Numbered from the stretch's first letter, positions 1 to 12,484 are shown. The stretch: DNA of 64,000 nucleotides from Capitulum mitella (GCA_030062745.1 CP099850.1:9553538-9617537); one strand, 5' to 3'. A program made the numbers and translations. Notes: generated by a model from the sequence alone, not told the origin.

Positions 1-1430
1 CCACACTTGGCGCCTAGGCAGGGGCGGATCCAGAGGGAGGCAGGAGGCCATGCACCCCTCTCTCGGGCCACCGAAGGGTCACAGGAAAAATAAAGGTGCT
101 AGGGACTCGTTTTGGGGACTTAAGGGAAGCGGCCCGAAAACCTTCACTTTTTGTTTCCTCGTTTTAAGGCAATGTAAGGCCACTGATGGAGGAGGAAACT
201 GGAACATGTCAACTGGAGATCCCCTCGTTTTAAGACAATATGAGACCACTGATCCAGTCAGGAGGCCTCCGGGAGGGTTAAATAACACCTGAGATGGGAA
301 TAGAAGGACCTCTGAAACTCCGAATAGGCCCCTGAGATCGTAGCAGGCCCCCAACACGACAGAGTGTCCCTGAAACCGCCAGAAGGGTCACAGTAACCCT
401 GAGACGGCAAAGATGATGACAGTCCCCAGGATGGCATAGACGCCCCTGGAATGCCATAAAATCCCCGAGTGGACTTCACGGACCTGTGTGAAACGCTGAA
501 GGTTCCTGATGCAGGCAAAGGGTCTCCGGGAGGGTTAATGAGACCCTGAGATGGCAAGATGGCCCCTAAAATGAACAGAAGGACCCCTGAAACTCCCCAA
601 GGGTCCCTGAGACCGTAAGGGGTCCCACGCGGCAAAGGGCCTATGGGACCATTAAAAGTGCCAGAGGAGCCCATGGAACGGCAAGACCGTAAGGCGTTGC
701 CTAGGACGGCATAAGGAACCCCTAGGCAATCAGATGGGGCACCTGAACAGGGATTCATCGTTGTCAGTCTCAACCTCAAGAGGAGCCCAAATGAGCCACG
801 CTTTTTTGAAAATTTGAGGGGCTCTTGATGCAGCCAACAGGCCCCTGGAAAGCCAGGTGAGTCCTGAGATAGAAAGGTAGGCCCCTTACACGGAAGAAGG
901 TCCTTGATACCACCAAAAAGGACAGAGGGGCCCGTGAGAGGGCAAAGACGGCAAGAGGCCTCTCAGACTGCATGGTGGCCCTGGATGACCAGAGGGCCCC
1001 CGAGTGTGTTAGGCGGGCTCCTGGTACGGAAAAGGTCCCCCGAAACTGCCAGTAAGGCCCCTGAGGCACCTAAAGGCCCCTGGTCCGGCTAGAGGGGCCC
1101 TAAAACCGCCAGATATACCCCATGTAACAGAGGAAGACCCCTCATACAGCCATGGGGATCACCGGAGACGTTCAGAGGGCCCATGACGCTGCACAGGGAC
1201 CCTAAGATTGCTAAAAGGTTTTTTGCAAGTGCCAGAGAACCCCTAAGATAAGCAAAAATTGTTCCTCAGAGACGACAAAGGGAAGGGACGCCTAAGACAA
1301 CAGGGGTCCACTGAAGCTGTCAGAGAGGGGCCTTTGAGACTGCCAACTAGCAGTCCCTAGCAGCAGGGGCCCCTGAGACGACCAGAGGGGCGCCTGAAAC
1401 TACTAAACCCGGACGTCTATAATGGGGCTT
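1..1430. repeat. Degenerate ~30-bp satellite, block 1
   Basis: The stretch consists of poorly conserved units built on GGGCCCCTGAGACNGCNAGA, repeated roughly every 25-35 bp. Read on the minus strand, about 400-780 aligns with 21510-21830 over several hundred bases, including the motif order around ATGAATCCC and ATTAACCCTCCC. Long open frames here result from the repeat, not from genes. Confidence 0.75.
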
Positions 1431-2755
1431 GCTGACCCATGAGACCCATGGGAATGTTGGATCCCCCATAAGTTCATTCAAAACATTTTTCTTCAAATAT
1501 GAAGAGAAATTCAAATGGGAGACACGCTGTATCTCGGTTGCGAAGGAGCCCACGCCGACCGTTTCCCGTGTGAAACCTTGGATCCGCCTGCGTCACACAG
1601 ACAACCTTGAGACAGAACCTCAGAAACGGGGCGCCCCTAGCCAAGTTCTAAAAACTATATTTTTGGAAATCTAAAGGGTAAAAAATGGGAGGGGACTGGC
1701 CAGAGAGGGGCCCCGTACTGACCATTCGCCTGTTCCTAAACGACCTCGGCAAATTCCTGGATCCGCCCATGTCCACAGCCCTTAGCATTTTGTGTCTGTT
1801 CCAGACCTCCTGAGCTTTTCTTTTTTCACCTTCAGAATCACAATATTTACACCAAAATATTTGGATTTCCACCAGAGATGCAAAGTTGTTGATATTACTA
1901 CATGTCATCAGTGCGAAACTGTGGAGGTAGGCATGGAACATTTTTAGTTAACCAAAATTCTGACGTAAACGGTAAGGCATGCAAAGGCAAGAATTTATGG
2001 GGGTCAGAAACGGCCTCATGCTGCAACAACGATGCACAGATAGCCTTCAGGTCAGTAACAGTAAATAAGTGTTTTTGCCACAAGACAATGCGTGTCCTTT
2101 GACATTTTTGGGTGGCCATGGGACTGACTATATAGGACTATATGTATAGGAACCAAAGTCTGAGATCTACAGCGTAACAATATTTCTTGGCGGCTTCGCC
2201 GCAAATAGGAAAAGACGCATATTCCGATGAATTTTTGCGTCCGAATGCCTAAGATAATTTTATGCGCCGTCGGCGCGGTATAGTTAGTTTCCTTCGGCCA
2301 GGGGTGTCGATTTATATTCTTTTCAGGGGAGGCCCACCCAAAGTTGATTTGGGCCCACCCAATATGTTATGTCAGCTTTGAAAGGAAACGAGTAATAGAA
2401 GAGAAAAATCGGCCGCAGTAAATAAGAGCTAGGCAGAAAGTAAAGAACAAAATCTAAAGCGATGTATGTATCTATCTTTCTGTCTTCTATATATGTATAC
2501 ATATAAATACATATATACACATATGATGGGGGATAAGTGCAATTTTTATTTGATAAATAGCAACAAAAAACTCATAAATTTCTGTTGGTCAAAAATAAGT
2601 GGGCTACATCCGTTGAGAAACCCACGTTTGGGGGAAGTTGGGTTGTTGGCCATCGGCTCAGCCACCCCAGTCATTTACAGAAATGGATGCCCCTACCTTC
2701 TGCTGTTGAATTTGTGACATCCATATTACTATTACGTATTACCGGAGTCACATTC
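1431..2755. other. No gene seen; minor repeats
   Basis: Mixed sequence with GGATCCGCC repeat-end motifs near 1580 and 1760, two GC-rich hairpins in AT-rich DNA (about 2190-2205 and 2262-2276) and an AT-rich TATACA-type microsatellite at 2487-2525. Nothing protein-like was found. Confidence 0.5.
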
Positions 2756-3735
2756 TTAACCCGCGCACGACCGTCGGTCGGTTACGATCATGCCCGACTG
2801 GGGGGGGGGGGAGGCAGTTTGCCGCCCCCCTCTAAATCACGAACAGTTGGAGGCACGATAAAAATAAGCACACCATGTTGGAAAGCTCGTGACGAAAAGA
2901 GCTCGAAACTGCTCTCATTTTTTAGTTTTAGATAATATATAAGCAATTTACGTCCTATATATGTTTTCTCCTAGCCGACTGCATCAGATCGAGAAATGGC
3001 CTGAATCTCAAGGGCTGTGACTAATAACGCATAGATAAAGGCACCAGTGCACAAGTAAAGGTCCGCAAATGCCGATACACATGTAATTTCTCGGATCTGT
3101 TCAATATATACGCCGAAACGTTGAGTTTCGGCGCAATTTTCGACAAAGAAAAAGACACGGCAATTTTCGCGCCGGTTGTCGGCGTGCGCCGCAGGCGTAC
3201 GCAGTAGGAAATTAACGGGAACTAATTTTAACGTTGCTTTATTGTCGCGAAAAAAATTTATCCGTGTAAATTTTATTGATCTTTGTGGTTCTTGTGATAG
3301 TTTTTCATGCTTAAATTTTGGAACAAATCATTAGTTATTAATCTACACAACTGGCTGGAGGTTTATTCCGCGAGAGCCCATTTATTTCCAAAATATGCAA
3401 TTTTTCAAAACTTTTTGATTCTTTTTGCCATTCTGGTAATCCTAGACGATTTTGACGGGATTTTGGATCAGTTATCGTACCTGACCTCAGGTCATGGCTG
3501 GAAGTCAAACCAGTTCGGCCATTTTCTACCCAATTCTGAGTAATTCATCGCCGATTTTAAAAACGAGTGGAAAATTACATTTAAAATGGCTCACCTGACA
3601 GTATTATGGTGATATCTTGTTTTGCGAAAAAGTTATAGGGCGCTAAACTATTTCGCGCAGGTCGGGTTGCTTGACAGGCAAGCCTGAGGTTTAATTTTTT
3701 TTATAAATTTTAAAAAAATTAAAAAAAAAAAAAAA

Positions 3736-3773
<38 letters not shown>

Positions 3774-3830
3774 CCCGGCGAAAAAAAACGGGGGGGGGGG
3801 TTTTCCCCCCCCCAGTCGGGGGCGGGTTAA
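2756..3830 (-). mobile_element. TTAA-flanked hairpin element, copy A1 (inverted)
   Basis: The copy starts TTAACCCGCG and ends GCGGGTTAA, so TTAA bounds both ends. It aligns in reverse with 29723-30956 and 46708-47937 for most of its length. G-run/C-run hairpins lie inside both ends (about 2800-2830 and 3791-3813). The segment 3700-3800 is replaced by long A, T, G and C runs, so this copy is degenerate or badly assembled there. No transposase frame is present, so it would be non-autonomous. Confidence 0.75.
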
Positions 3831-4330
3831 CACAATTTGAAAGTTAGCAAATTTCGAACTCCTTTTAGTCTCGTAATGGCAGGATCTTCCAGTCTCCGGA
3901 GACATTAAATGCACTACATGCACGCAACTACAAACTTTGTCTAGTCGCGTATATAAAAAAGACGAAGAACTGGAATCTGAAAATTAAATGGCCGAAATCC
4001 GAGGGCTTTTTGGGGAGGGAAGCGCCAAATTCCCGCGTGGCAGCACAATGTCACGTGCCCCCCCCCCCCCGCCGACGAAATCCTGGATCCAGCTCCTGCG
4101 CATAGGGTACCTCGAATCAAAACTGTCAACACCAAGATCGTCCTCATCAGCCGCAGAACGGGTCGCAGAGGCTGTCGCAAGCGTGTGGGCAATATCCTCC
4201 TAGTCTTTCGCGGTAAAGACTAGAGCCGAGGATTCGCATGCATTCTGAGATTCAAATCATAGGGTAGGATCATGCGGACAACAAACACTTCTTGTCCCCA
4301 GCTGGTACAAACGTGATCATCCCCATCGAT
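3831..4330. other. No gene seen
   Basis: The stretch contains a C-run at about 4061 and a TGGATCC repeat-like motif near 4085. No conserved protein was recognised. Confidence 0.4.
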
Positions 4331-4334
4331 GTCC

Positions 4335-4640
4335 GATAATCCGGCGATGGAATTCGACCTCCGCAACTTCGACGCTCTTAATTCGATCCTCCTGGGCATC
4401 GACCTTATCAGCCTCGACCTTATGACCTTCGACCTTCTGAACTCCGACTCTCTGAACCTCGAGCCTCTGAACTTCGACTTTCTGAACCTCGACCTTCCGA
4501 AATTCGATCTTCTGAACCTTGACATACCTCGACCTTCTGAACTTCGACCTTCTAAACTTCGACCTTCTGAACCTCGACGTTCTGGAGTTCGACCTTCTGA
4601 ACTTCGACGTTTTGGAATCTCGACGCTCTGATACACCGCC
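4335..4640 (+). repeat. 15-bp minisatellite (pentapeptide-coding)
   Basis: About 18-20 units of a 15-bp motif GACCTTCTGAACTTC. Because 15 is a multiple of three, every frame stays open and repeats five residues (LLNFD on plus, RRSKF on minus). This explains the overlapping open frames of 76-193 codons here. It resembles pentapeptide repeats only superficially. Confidence 0.8.
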
Positions 4641-5150
4641 GACAATTAGTCCTTCCATCGTGAAATGCTCGGTATGTAAAAGTGCTGATTCACCGTCCGA
4701 TTTACAGGAACGAACTCTTTGCCCAGTTACCTGTATGTCCAAGAAATAGAACAGTGTGTTTTTGACAATGCCCATAACACTAATCCACCTCAACGCTATG
4801 GCCAACCTCATCCATTCCAGAAAGGGCAATTTTGCCCTTCCCCGCAATTCTCTGATTTTGATTGAACGAATGCACGGAAGAATGGGCGTATCCACCACCG
4901 GAAAACTGAGGAAACTGTTCCCAATAGTTTTCAGGACCCCATAATCACTGGGCAGTTTCCCCGGTAATCTTTCAAGGATGCGAGCTCCTATCGAAGCCCT
5001 CGTTACCTGCCGGAGTGACCATGGACGGCGAACTTCATTAGAGGGAAAATACCGAAGTTGGTAGCAGAAAATTTATTAGCACAGAAATGACACTCCTACC
5101 GCAATATGTGCAAATCTCTTTCACCGGTTAGTACCCTGCACAGTTTCTGT
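4641..5150. other. No gene seen
   Basis: Unique-looking sequence of average composition without recognisable protein or RNA. Confidence 0.4.
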
Positions 5151-5345
5151 CCTCCTCGTTAGCTTAGTGAATAGGGGTTTGGACTCATAATCGCAAGGTT
5201 GTGGGTTCAAATCTCAACGCCGCTAGCTCTCGATCGGTGGCACGTGTGGCGTGGACTGGACAACGGAAGCTTGAGTCCAAGTTGCTGCGTGTCCTAACCC
5301 AAACCAACCAACCATGCAGTTTGGACTTCTGGCGGCATAAGCGCG
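5151..5345 (+). repeat. tRNA-derived SINE-like sequence
   Basis: A box A (TAGCTTAGTGA) at about 5160 and a box B (GGTTCAAATC) at about 5205 frame an anticodon-loop-like ACTCATAA, as in tRNA-Met. The outer acceptor stem does not pair and the homology continues into about 120 bp of non-tRNA body, so this is a SINE head rather than a tRNA gene. Confidence 0.55.
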
Positions 5346-5730
5346 GAAGCCATGGGGCCAGGGGGTTCAGCCCCGACCTTTTTGAAGTTTAACATTGACT
5401 CTGTGGTCGTTGACTGGAAAGGATTGACCCAAAATGCTTCTCAGCCCCCCAGCTAAAGAGCAGTTTCCGAGCCCCTGCATATATATGATCAATTTTTCAT
5501 GTTCCTGCGAAATCGCTATAAATCCAGTCCAGACCACTGGACTCAGGGGAGGGGAGACATGGCCCCATAGTCTCCTTGGCTACGTCCCTGAGCGGAACAA
5601 TCTGACGAATGAAGCTGATCATTGCTTTCTATTGATGCAATGCGGAGAAATGACCGATTGTGTGACAATTGACCGTTGGGGACTTGGCTGGAGATCGGGG
5701 CATGGGGGCATGGGAGACCCGGAATTCCCC

Positions 5731-5848
5731 AGTATTCAGGGATTTTAACATTGGGCCTATGGCAATAACTGCAAAGAACCGGCCTGAAATCTTTCGTGGC
5801 CCTTCCCCCTTTCCCAATAATTTTCGGAAATCTCCAGCCATGGTTGCG
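5731..5848 (+). repeat. 105-bp dispersed repeat, copy D1
   Basis: The repeat begins AGTATTCAGGGATTTTAACA and ends AAATCTCCAGCCATG. It matches 7846-7952, 8417-8515 and, inverted, 53369-53470. Confidence 0.75.
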
Positions 5849-7156
5849 GAAAATATACTGAGGTCTCGCAAGTTAACTCAGACCACCTCAAAAGCGTTAT
5901 TGGTAAACCTGACACCATACATATTTGTGTATCCCTTTACAAAAACATCAGGCATCCATGTTCGCCATTTTACCCGTAACAAGCATATTTTAAGATAGAA
6001 AAGTCCTTCGGACTGCAATACATGCGGAGAGATGCCAAAGGGAATACGACGGGACCGGCGGGGGTTTCGGTGATGAAAGATCCCTGCAAAAGCAGTCGTC
6101 GTTTTTTGTGCCTGCTTGTGAAACTGTGTCAGGTAGGGCAATTTGAGAATGAATTGCCTGAAATCCGAGTTATTTTCTGTGGGAAGGGATAACAGGCATA
6201 AAAATTGTCTCATCCTTCCAAACGTTTCCCCACTAACTTTGAACCTGTGCATGCGCCCCTGAAAGTACTTCTACATTCCCAATTTCCTCTCTGAATCCAA
6301 TGGGAGAGGTCCCTCTTGGCCATCCCCACGACAACGCTCACATGGCGCATGTGTGCATGCGCCATATGATGTTACTACACGCATGCAACCTTCGACGTTG
6401 ATTGGCTAACCACTGAACAGTCAGCCGTTCAGTGACTATTCATGGGATACTCAGCTGAATAGTTAAATATCTGTATAGTTTGCTGGCTTTCATATGACGT
6501 TTTTGAACACGACACAGTGAATGCAGAAACAAGAAAAACGTTAATTTAACTTCTTTCATTAGGGTAATTGATTTCTTCGTAACTACGTTATGTCGCATAG
6601 TTCACAAAATCACGGAGAGATCGGATCGTAGCCTTGCAACATGTGCATCCAATCAACGTCTGCGCACGTGAAGCGACAGCAGTAATGACGATGGCGGATG
6701 ACTGGTCTCCCCTACCACCTGTTGCCCAGCCGTGGCGCTCGGCGCCTCGGGCCGCGTATGTGCATGTGTGCGTGGGTGCATGTGTGCAAGCGTGCATGTG
6801 CATGATTACACTTGCTACAGTGACACATGGATTCATAAGGGTTCAACAGTGAGATTCGCACATGAAAATGAGGAGAAATTGACTAAAACGTGGGGGAAGG
6901 GCATGTTTGCTCTTCCGCGGGTGGATTAGGACTGACCTCCCTCGCTTTCTTCTCTTCCCGATTCCCCCAGGTCACCAGGTAAGAGACTGCCTCGCCGCCG
7001 CTACTGCCATCGTAGTAGTTTTACAGCATTTCAGCAGACAAACGGTACTTTCGTAGCCACATGATTTCAAATGTGGTAAGTCGTTGTAGTGGCTGCTCTT
7101 TCGGGAACAAGATCAGGTCAATGGAAGAGTACGTATCATTGTAACCCTTTGCCACC
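5849..7156. other. No gene seen
   Basis: The stretch holds a short GTGTGCATG-type repeat around 6750-6805 and scattered CATGCGC/GCGCATG motifs near 6340-6390. No exon could be supported. Confidence 0.4.
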
Positions 7157-7302
7157 GGCACAGCCAAAGGGGGTCCGGGGGCCCGGGCCCCTCTTAGGCC
7201 CGCATTTTTTTCGTGAAAACCATTGCACATCGTCTTCCCAGCAGGCGGTTTTCGTATGATTTCATTGAGCTCCTCCCATTAAGAAAATCCTGGCTGCGCT
7301 CC
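7157..7302 (-). mobile_element. Short inverted-repeat element, copy F2
   Basis: The copy is the reverse complement of the element at 49371-49512, with ends resembling GGCGCAGCCAG, a central GTGAAAACNATTG and GGCGGTTTTNGTA. Size and terminal repeats fit a MITE. Terminal repeats are eroded. Confidence 0.65.
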
Positions 7303-7845
7303 TGCTCTTTGCTGTGCTGTTAGTGCCGAAAATGACATCTAATTGTCACAAAATCGAGACCTGATCATTGAGAAAGGTAAAAATAATGCTGTCACTGATA
7401 TGAACAGAAAAACTGTCTTACAACGAATTCAAAACTTTTTGACCTGCTGTGACCTTAAAGAGGTCGTTAAACTTGCAAACCCCAGTGTAGAAGTTCTGGT
7501 GTGTTGTAAGGCATATGTCCGAGAAGTACTGCATCGAAAACGGGCTCCATATCTCTTCAGGCTCCGGAGGAGGAAGAAAAATGTGCCTCAGGTCTCGAAA
7601 ACGACTTGTAGGCCTTCGATGACGGTATAACATGGTAACTTAACATGACCTTGGTAATTTTACCAGGGAAGATGCGGATACGATGCAAGGTCAGCTGGGC
7701 AGATTGCAGATTCTCGACACAAACCATTCGTCGGTGATCTAAGAAAAACCTCATGGAAAAGGGGTGACAACTCGCCGTGTCTGGCCAGGGTTATTCGTTT
7801 GCGGACCATGGCTAGCAATCCCGCAGGGGTTGCTAGCTTCCTTCT

Positions 7846-7952
7846 AATATTCAGGGATTTTAACATTAGGCCTATGGCAATGACTGGAAAGGAACTGTTT
7901 GAAATCTTATGTGGACCCCCAATAATTTTCGGAAATCTCCAGCCATGTTGCG
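7846..7952 (+). repeat. 105-bp dispersed repeat, copy D2
   Basis: The copy shares TATTCAGGGATTTTAACATT and the end AATCTCCAGCCATG with D1 and D3. Neighbouring sequence is not shared, so the unit itself is the mobile or duplicated piece. Confidence 0.75.
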
Positions 7953-8416
7953 AACGGTCCTCGTAGGTAGCTCAAAGCATTTTTCAGTGATGTCATCGAT
8001 TTTGTTGGTTGAGGGCCGACCAGAACGTTTAGAATTCTACAGCCGGCGTTTCCCCACATTTGAACTACGAGTACCACTCGAAAGTATGGGATTTGTGAAG
8101 GGCGGCATCACCAAATGATTGCTTAAACATACCAGATCTCTTTTAAAGCATTTCGTGGGTTTCTGACTCCGTTTTCCCGAAGACGAAGCCAAACCTGTCG
8201 TACACGCGCTGCTGATTTCAGCTGGACATTTCTCTTGTCGCAGAAACAACAGAACACTACAAACACGAACGCACAAAAAGCTTCTAGGAAAAAACGTGTG
8301 CCTGTGTCAAGTGGTGCTCGGCACACTATTTCACGGCAGAGCTGATTAGCTTCTATATGAAATGATTTGATAACATAGCTGGCGATCCCGATGGGTGGGG
8401 CCCGAATCCCTCTCCC

Positions 8417-8515
8417 AGTATCCAGGGATTTTAACAACAGACCTGCAGCAAAGATTAGACAAACGGTCTGGACCCTACGTGGACCCCCAATAATTTCCTG
8501 AAATCTCCAGCCATG
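8417..8515 (+). repeat. 105-bp dispersed repeat, copy D3
   Basis: This is a more diverged copy with the same ends (AGTATCCAGGGATTTTAACA and AAATCTCCAGCCATG) and a shared GTGGACCCCCAATAATTT in the middle. Confidence 0.7.
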
Positions 8516-10235
8516 TATGACAGTGATCCAAATCTGTGTTACGTCCTCTTAGCTCTCCATTAGGCCAATCCGGGAACTATTAGACTGCACGTCTTTCATC
8601 ATTTCATGAGGTATTCATGTCATTTCGTGCTCAGGTTCAGACCAAATGTTCCAGTCTTTGCAAAAAGCGAAGTAAAAGCAGCCATTAGCCGTGCGTACTC
8701 TCGGAAGGTTTTCTTCTGAGTCAGTGCTTACGTTTTTACTCAGCTGTTGATTAAGTTTTTCGAAGTAGACGGGAGTATAATGGGGTTGATGTAAAAACAT
8801 GTTTCGACACAACATGACATGCCCTTGTTAGTGGGATCAGAGTTATTCTGTCATTCATCGACGGACAGCAAACCATACGTTTCCTGCACGCCATCCATTA
8901 ATTCCGGTGCATTCATTATCCATGGGTCCCAAATGGTTCTGGCAAGATGAAGCCGAACTCCAGTCTCCCTGGAAACGACCATGGCGTTACTGTTCGGACA
9001 TCGACCGGCGTTTGGAAAGCGGGCTACCCAGCCACGCCGAGTCGCCGTCGAAACCGCAGGAGTCCAGTCGGCGCCGTCTTGTCGCCGCCGGCGACGCCCA
9101 GGCCCGGGTCCAGCCAACAAGAGGCCGTACCTATACGATGCAACATACCACACCGTACTAAAACATGCCATACGGCTAGACCATACCCATTAATGCCCAG
9201 GGCTTTGAGAAAAATTGTTTCCTTTAACCAAGCATATGTATATTTGGCTGAAAATGTATACCCAACGGTCTTTGAAAGGCAGCGACGCGATATCTGGTAC
9301 AGTGTGAGGTTCGTTTGACGCATTCGTCGTTCACCCATGCCGGCAGCTGTTCGCGGGCGGCACCGTTCCGGCGTGCCCGAATGGTCTGCTGGATGCGCTC
9401 CTGTCGGCGCCGCGCCGGCCGCCCCGCCGGCGACCGACAAACGAGCAGAGCCGCCTAATTAACACGCCACCACTTCCAACCACGCGAACGCTGCCACCGC
9501 TCGCCGCGCCGTTAACAGCGAACCGCCGGGCCGGCCGCCGCCGCCGGACCGGCTAAGTGATTGCGGTGGTCGTTGGACAAAGGCAAGCTGGGACAGCGCT
9601 GCTGAGCTTTGCTTCTGAAAAGCGCCAGGCCATCGATCGCGTGCAAAAAGGCCAGAAAGCACCGCGTCCGGATGCAGTCACTTCTCCATCTCTTTCCCCA
9701 CCGCGGCAAAAGTCAAACCAAATGAGCCCCTGCAAAGGAGAATCGGGAGCTGAAGAGACAAACAGGCAGCAGGCAGAGCCCAAATGGGCCTCAGAGGACC
9801 CCTTAAAATCTCCAGCATGGCACAGGAATTCAAGGAAGACGGACTGCTCGAGGAGGCGCCTCGGAACTTTCTAAGCGTCTTCAGGCCGAACGCTGAACTG
9901 TTGCGACTTGCGAGTGTTCCAGTGCAGACGAATGGACACAAATGTGGCGTGTCCCGCATACGGGAAAATGTGGGATGGGAGGCGATGGCATCCAGCCTTG
10001 TGTTATTAGTTCGTGGACGATCCATAAAAAATGGGAACGCCCCATGTCTTCAACTGTGCCTACTATGAGAGCGGGTGGTCGTCCCGCCCCCCCCCCCCCT
10101 CCTCCCCTCTCCACAATGATTTTGTGTCCAGAATTATTACTGGAGAGGACAGTTCTCGGATATAAAGGCCAATGACAAACCGCCGGAATTACGGTGGGTG
10201 GAACAGGGGGAATCCATTCTGAGCTCGAGCGGTGT
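8516..10235. other. No gene supported; CpG-rich part
   Basis: 8900-9560 is CpG-rich with open frames of up to 138 codons on both strands, but none resembles a known protein. A C-run lies at about 10087-10100. I see no exon I can defend. Confidence 0.35.
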
Positions 10236-10237
10236 CT

Positions 10238-10565
10238 GGTACGATACGACTGTCAAGGCCAGGGCTGCGTCTGGTCAGATAGATCGACAGTCAGGACGAG
10301 TCTGGTCGGATAGATCGACCGCCAGAACAGGAGGCGGTGTCCGGTCCCATAGGGCTGTCAGGACGGGGACTGCGTCTGATCAAATAGATCGACCGTCAGG
10401 ACGCGTCTGGTGACATGAATCGAAGGGTGGTGGTGTGGTCAGAAAGGTCGACCATCAGGGCGATGGCGGCCGCATCTGGTCAAATAGACCGACCGCCGGG
10501 ACAGGGAACGGAGTCTGGTGGAACAGATCGACCGTCCGGGCAACGCGGAGGGAGCTCGAAGTCCG
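10238..10565 (+). repeat. 30-39-bp minisatellite
   Basis: About eight degenerate units built on TCTGGTCAGATAGATCGACC with GTCAGGAC. Unit length varies from 30 to 39 bp. Confidence 0.7.
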
Positions 10566-12413
10566 ATATTGATACCAGACAACCCTATCATTGCATGATG
10601 GCTATGCCGTTCGGTCGAATTACTGGCATTGGTTCGGGAGGTTATTCGGGCTGAGCCCAGTCCGGCAGTTCAGAAACGGATCGCAAGTTCATCAAACTAC
10701 TGCGCCGGGCGGATGTGATCGGTACCAATCTACAGCGATGCGCATGACGAGTTCAGACCACAGGAATAGGCCGCGTAATAGCTTTACGTCAGTCAAGCTC
10801 AGCGGACCGATATACGAATGACCGCCACGCGGCAAAAATCCAGCAAACTCCGGGACGAAACAACCATCAACCACCGAACAAATGTATTGCGATCACACTT
10901 CGACCATTCCAACACCGAAATACCCAAGCGTTTCGAGGAACTCACCGAGTCTCGCTCGGCCCACAACAGAGCCAGTCGCGGACCCCATCGACGCGAAACA
11001 CGAAAAACGCCCAGACCCCGCTGGGAGGGCAGGGCCGGCGGGGCGGGTGGTCCGGAAGCCCCTGCTATCCGGGACCGGGAACCCCGCCCAGCGGTGCCGG
11101 CCGATTCACGGAAGCGGCCCACCAGCCGCCGCTGACGCCACTGTGACGTCAAAGGCGGTGCCATGGAGCGCGCACGCCCTCCCCGCGACAGCAGGATACA
11201 AGTTTGACCCGACAGCGACAGGCCATTCTACGTACTCAGCAGAGTTATGGACCCAACCAACTTCGCCACGGGCGATGTGCCGACAGTAATCAAAGTAACA
11301 CACAGAATAAATACACAGCATTTCAACAATTAACAGCTTCAGATGTTACGGTAAGTGGATTCAACTGCGCACAAAGGCCCGCCACTAACGTGGCATTGTA
11401 CGCGGCTTGTACGTCCTGGAAGTGACTCGACGGTTGACAACAATGAACAATGGCAGGAGTTGTCCCCAGGGGGCAGTGCGACGCCGTTTCAACCAGCCAT
11501 TACGTCGCCGTGGATTTCAAACAGCCTCAGACGGGCAGTCGGCGACAGTGGTCACGAAACCCTCCAGCAAACCCGTCTGCCCTGGCCAATCGCGCGACGG
11601 CTATCGGTCCACGAGTTTACGAGGAACAGTTATTACACATAACCCGAGATTAGAACACAAAATGGGATGTCATGCTCCAAAGGGAGACAGTTCCAAGATA
11701 AACCTGGTGATGGTACAGTTCATGGGATTGGTGAAAAGAGCGTTCTTCAGTGGCACTCTTCGACTCACGCTGCACGAAGATGACTGGAACCAACACACTG
11801 TACTCCAAAATACACATAAACGGCAGGAAGTATGGTTGCATCAAGAAACTAAGAAAGGCCATGCGCTAGACCTATGCTGGCTGCAAATGTGAGTTAAACT
11901 TGAAACGAAAGTAAAGGTCCGAGTTGTGTGGACAACACAGAGCCTGAAAGGTGACCTTTGATGGGTGCATCAGGAGGCACGTGCCTGGATCTTAGTGCAG
12001 TGCAGGTTATCCTCATTTTGCACCCAGCTTTAAGATGACCGAAGTGAACATTTCGTCACCACGGCACCGTTCTGCTCTGTCGGAGCACGATGGTTTCTAC
12101 GACGCTTTACACGCCCAAGACGTCGAGTGGTTCAATGCAAAACAGAGGTGACCTGCACCACATCGAGATCCAAACACAAATCAGGGCACCACCTCAACAT
12201 TTCTGAAACTAGGCCAGCTCCATCCCCGACAAGCCCTGCGAGACATGCTCTCGCGCGCCGCAGCGTACGCCGATGGTCCAGCGCCCGGTGAAGGTCCGCA
12301 GAGCGCATCTCTCCGGGGCATTCCACTCCCAGAGTCCCCGGGACGGCTGACGGTCGTCTGGCTCCACTCCCGGCGCTCCTCTCGGGGACCAGGTCTACTC
12401 CTCTGCGGCCGCC
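10566..12413. other. No gene seen downstream of TMEM234
   Basis: GC-rich at 10960-11170, otherwise average. A palindromic TGACGTCA occurs at about 11143. This region lies beyond the TMEM234 stop codon on the minus strand and may include its 3' untranslated region, but no polyadenylation signal was clear. Confidence 0.35.
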
Positions 12414-12484
12414 CTAGGACCACGCCTTGTCCAGCATGCAGAGCGAGACGCCCAGCATCACGCACGCCACGCCGGTGTACGTCA
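12414..12484 (-). CDS. TMEM234: TMEM234 last coding exon
   Basis: This exon encodes the last helix, (L)TYTGVACVMLGVSLCML, then DKAWS and a TAG stop. The acceptor is GTTTCAG and the incoming phase completes a leucine codon with the last base of exon 4. It lies about 2 kb from exon 4, beyond an intron that acquired a retroelement fragment. No clear AATAAA signal was seen downstream on this strand. Confidence 0.82.

Noticed and set aside
258-1069. 173- and 97-codon minus-strand frames
   Set aside because: They read through the degenerate satellite; a similar peptide at 21269-21781 reflects shared repeats, not a gene family.
5151-5222. Functional tRNA-Met gene
   Set aside because: Internal promoter boxes are present, but the acceptor stem does not pair and homology runs on into a SINE body.
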